Assembly: GCA_021604545.1 (NCBI GenBank)
Contig: BQJE01000002.1
Coordinates: 248,001 to 312,000, forward strand
DNA length: 64,000 bases
Direction: 5' to 3'
From: Micavibrio sp.
Lineage (GTDB): Bacteria > Pseudomonadota > Alphaproteobacteria > Micavibrionales > Micavibrionaceae
Shown here: in pieces, positions 62,841 through 64,000 of the stretch
Layout: the number at the start of each line of letters is the position of its first letter
Position numbering within the stretch: position 1 is the first letter of the stretch
Program-made: the position numbers and the translations under genes
The notes under the pieces: model-generated
The model's input: the letters and a program-made list of their open reading frames with translations, nothing else
The model's database searches: none
What the model was told of the DNA's origin: nothing

Positions 62841-63308
62841 ATGACAGAGCAGGTTTCACAATGCCGTTTCTATATGTGGCGCACAGTCGTTGCGCTTGCC
62901 CATGCCGATCATGTTGTGACGCAGGAGGAGCGGGATTTCATCGAGAATTATTTAAACAATGTGCCGTTCTCCGATGAACAAAAGGAAACTTTGCGCGCCG
63001 ATCTGGAGCACGCTCAGGATGTTGACGAAATGTTTGATGAAATCACAGAGGCTTCGGACAGGGCAGAGTTTTTTGAATTTGCGCGCATGATGGTTTGGTG
63101 TGATGGTAATTACGATGCGCAGGAAGAAAAACTGTTCGAATATCTAAAAGACTCACAGATGAGTCGGGTGAATATGGGGGCAATGCAGGAACTCGCACAG
63201 GAAACAAGAAAGACTGAAAGGCTGCGCCGCGATGTCGAGGACGAGGAATTACGGGAGCGGGTAAAAGGGCTTTTTCCTCTTTTACGTTTTTATCACTGGG
63301 ATGACTAG
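62841..63308 (+). CDS. TerB-like protein, first of a pair
   Basis: About 155 residues. The core MWRTVVALAHADHVVTQEERDFIENYL … LPFSDEQKETL … FFEFARMMVWCDGNYDAQEEKLFEYLKD has the paired acidic loops (ADHVVTQEE and CDGNYDAQEE) typical of TerB-like helical domains that bind metal. Family members are linked with tellurite resistance or stress but roles are uncertain. ATG at 62841 follows CAGGGGAAC; longer starts at 62781 and 62808 lack it. A paralogue lies 30 bases downstream. Confidence 0.8.
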   Translation: MTEQVSQCRFYMWRTVVALAHADHVVTQEERDFIENYLNNVPFSDEQKETLRADLEHAQDVDEMFDEITEASDRAEFFEFARMMVWCDGNYDAQEEKLFEYLKDSQMSRVNMGAMQELAQETRKTERLRRDVEDEELRERVKGLFPLLRFYHWDD

Positions 63309-63338
63309 AGAATTCCTAAAATAGAGAGGCCCAACAAT

Positions 63339-63803
63339 ATGACTCAAGGTGTTAGTGAAAGTGTTTTTTCTATGTGGCGAACGGTCTTTGCGCTCGCCCA
63401 TGTTGATCATGTTGTAACAAGCGAGGAAATACGGTTTATGGCGGAGGCGATTGAGGATGTTAAATTTTCCGATGAGCAGCGTCATTTGCTAACGGTTGAT
63501 ATTGCAAGTCCACGCGATCCTGTTGAGATGTTTGGGATGATAACAGAGCAGAAGGATCGACTCGATTTCTTTGAGTTCGCTTATAAAATGGTTTGGGCCG
63601 ATGGACACTATGTTGAGGAAGAGCAGGATGTTGTTCATAAGCTCAGAGATTTGCACATGCAGGACGTAAATGTCGATGAGCTGGTTGGTAAAATTGATTT
63701 AGAGCTCGAAGAAGATCAGAAAAACCCCGGGGGCAAAACAGAAGATCACATCAAAAACGTCAAAGGGATTATTGCTTCATTCAAAGAAAAGTTTCGGGCT
63801 TAG
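63339..63803 (+). CDS. TerB-like protein, second of a pair
   Basis: A 154-residue paralogue of the gene upstream, with the same MWRTVFALAHVDHVVTSEEIRFM start, FSDEQRHLLTVDI middle and FFEFAYKMVWADGHYVEEEQDVVHKL region. The C-terminal thirds differ: here LELEEDQKNPGGKTEDHIKN. The two share about half their residues over the first 100, so a tandem duplication is likely. The metal-binding acidic residues are kept in both copies. Confidence 0.8.
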   Translation: MTQGVSESVFSMWRTVFALAHVDHVVTSEEIRFMAEAIEDVKFSDEQRHLLTVDIASPRDPVEMFGMITEQKDRLDFFEFAYKMVWADGHYVEEEQDVVHKLRDLHMQDVNVDELVGKIDLELEEDQKNPGGKTEDHIKNVKGIIASFKEKFRA

Positions 63804-63813
63804 AGCCAGAGCC

Positions 63814-64000
63814 CTAGGGGAATATCTTCATCCCCAAATTTCTAATGTAACGCACGGGATAGGCCGGTAAGCTAGATGGGTCAGCGGGGTATTTGCGCCC
63901 GTCAAAACGCATCGCGACATTCTTGGTGGATTCCTGACGCCCTGACACAAGAATAATTAAATCTTTCCAACCATTGGTTTTAATCATGCTGACATATAAA
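63814..64000 (-). CDS. C-terminal part of an unknown gene, truncated by the window
   Basis: The complement is open for 61 codons to a TAG at 63816–63814. It reads VSMIKTNGWKDLIILVSGRQ, then ESTKNVAMRFDGRKYPAD, and ends PVRYIRNLGMKIFP. The frame may begin at an internal ATG (63987) or continue past the edge. No family is recognised. Confidence 0.55.
   Translation of the reverse strand, partial: LYVSMIKTNGWKDLIILVSGRQESTKNVAMRFDGRKYPADPSSLPAYPVRYIRNLGMKIFP

Noticed and set aside
63817-63835. GGGGA/TCCCC hairpin as a terminator for the TerB-like pair
   Set aside because: It lies inside the end of the convergent partial gene, the stem is only five bases and no T-run follows.
1-64000. CRISPR array, integrase, prophage or toxin–antitoxin system
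   Set aside because: No regularly spaced repeats, recombinase or known toxin motif was seen.

Overview
The window reads as a compact chromosomal segment of a free-living Gram-negative alphaproteobacterium. Established markers for this are a C4-pathway 5-aminolevulinate synthase, TrmFO, the alphaproteobacterial gene order serS–pcm–M23 peptidase–yajC–secD–secF–Mth938, and TTAA-N7-TTAA boxes matching the CtrA consensus. Many unrecognised small secreted proteins suggest a poorly sampled lineage, perhaps near Micavibrionales or Rhodospirillales; that placement is inference. I found no insertion sequence, prophage, CRISPR array or integrase.

Layout. 1–9 kb: a truncated ABC peptide-binding protein, a divergent macro-domain protein, two PfkB kinases around a TetR regulator, hemA, a hidden YjfB-type motility gene, a response regulator with a partner gene, a ThDP enzyme, a small lipoprotein and a pterin dehydratase. 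9–22 kb: a degenerate metallopeptidase, htpG, pdxH, a glycine-zipper lipoprotein, a fabI–YCII–thioesterase–(AT-rich membrane gene)–aroC run, sppA and a HAD phosphatase. 22–31 kb: HDAC-like deacetylase–xseB–ispA–dxs and, separately, ispH, together covering the entry, reductase and prenyl-elongation steps of MEP isoprenoid synthesis; also gmhA, a kinase-like P-loop protein and rnhA. 31–45 kb: an unknown gene behind a DnaA box and a CtrA box, PBP1A, an acyltransferase, a 707-residue protein made of six ~100-residue repeats behind a perfect CtrA box, mgtE, maeB, a tRNA-Leu with anticodon AAG, lipB and two N-formylglutamate amidohydrolase-like genes. 45–57 kb: the serS-to-secDF block, with surE apparently replaced by other genes and with an 861-residue unknown protein plus sodB separating the Mth938 gene from its usual squalene/phytoene-synthase-like partner. 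57–64 kb: lipase-like hydrolase, FecR-domain protein, trmFO, a Y-family polymerase, two TerB-like paralogues and a truncated gene.

The most unusual signals are the CtrA/DnaA-marked promoters in front of unknown genes, the tandem-repeat protein, the A34 leucine tRNA, a partial duplication of the pcm start flanking another gene, short genes hidden between the annotated ones, and five convergent gene pairs whose stop codons overlap by exactly four bases. All functional names rest on motif recognition by eye; no database search was run.
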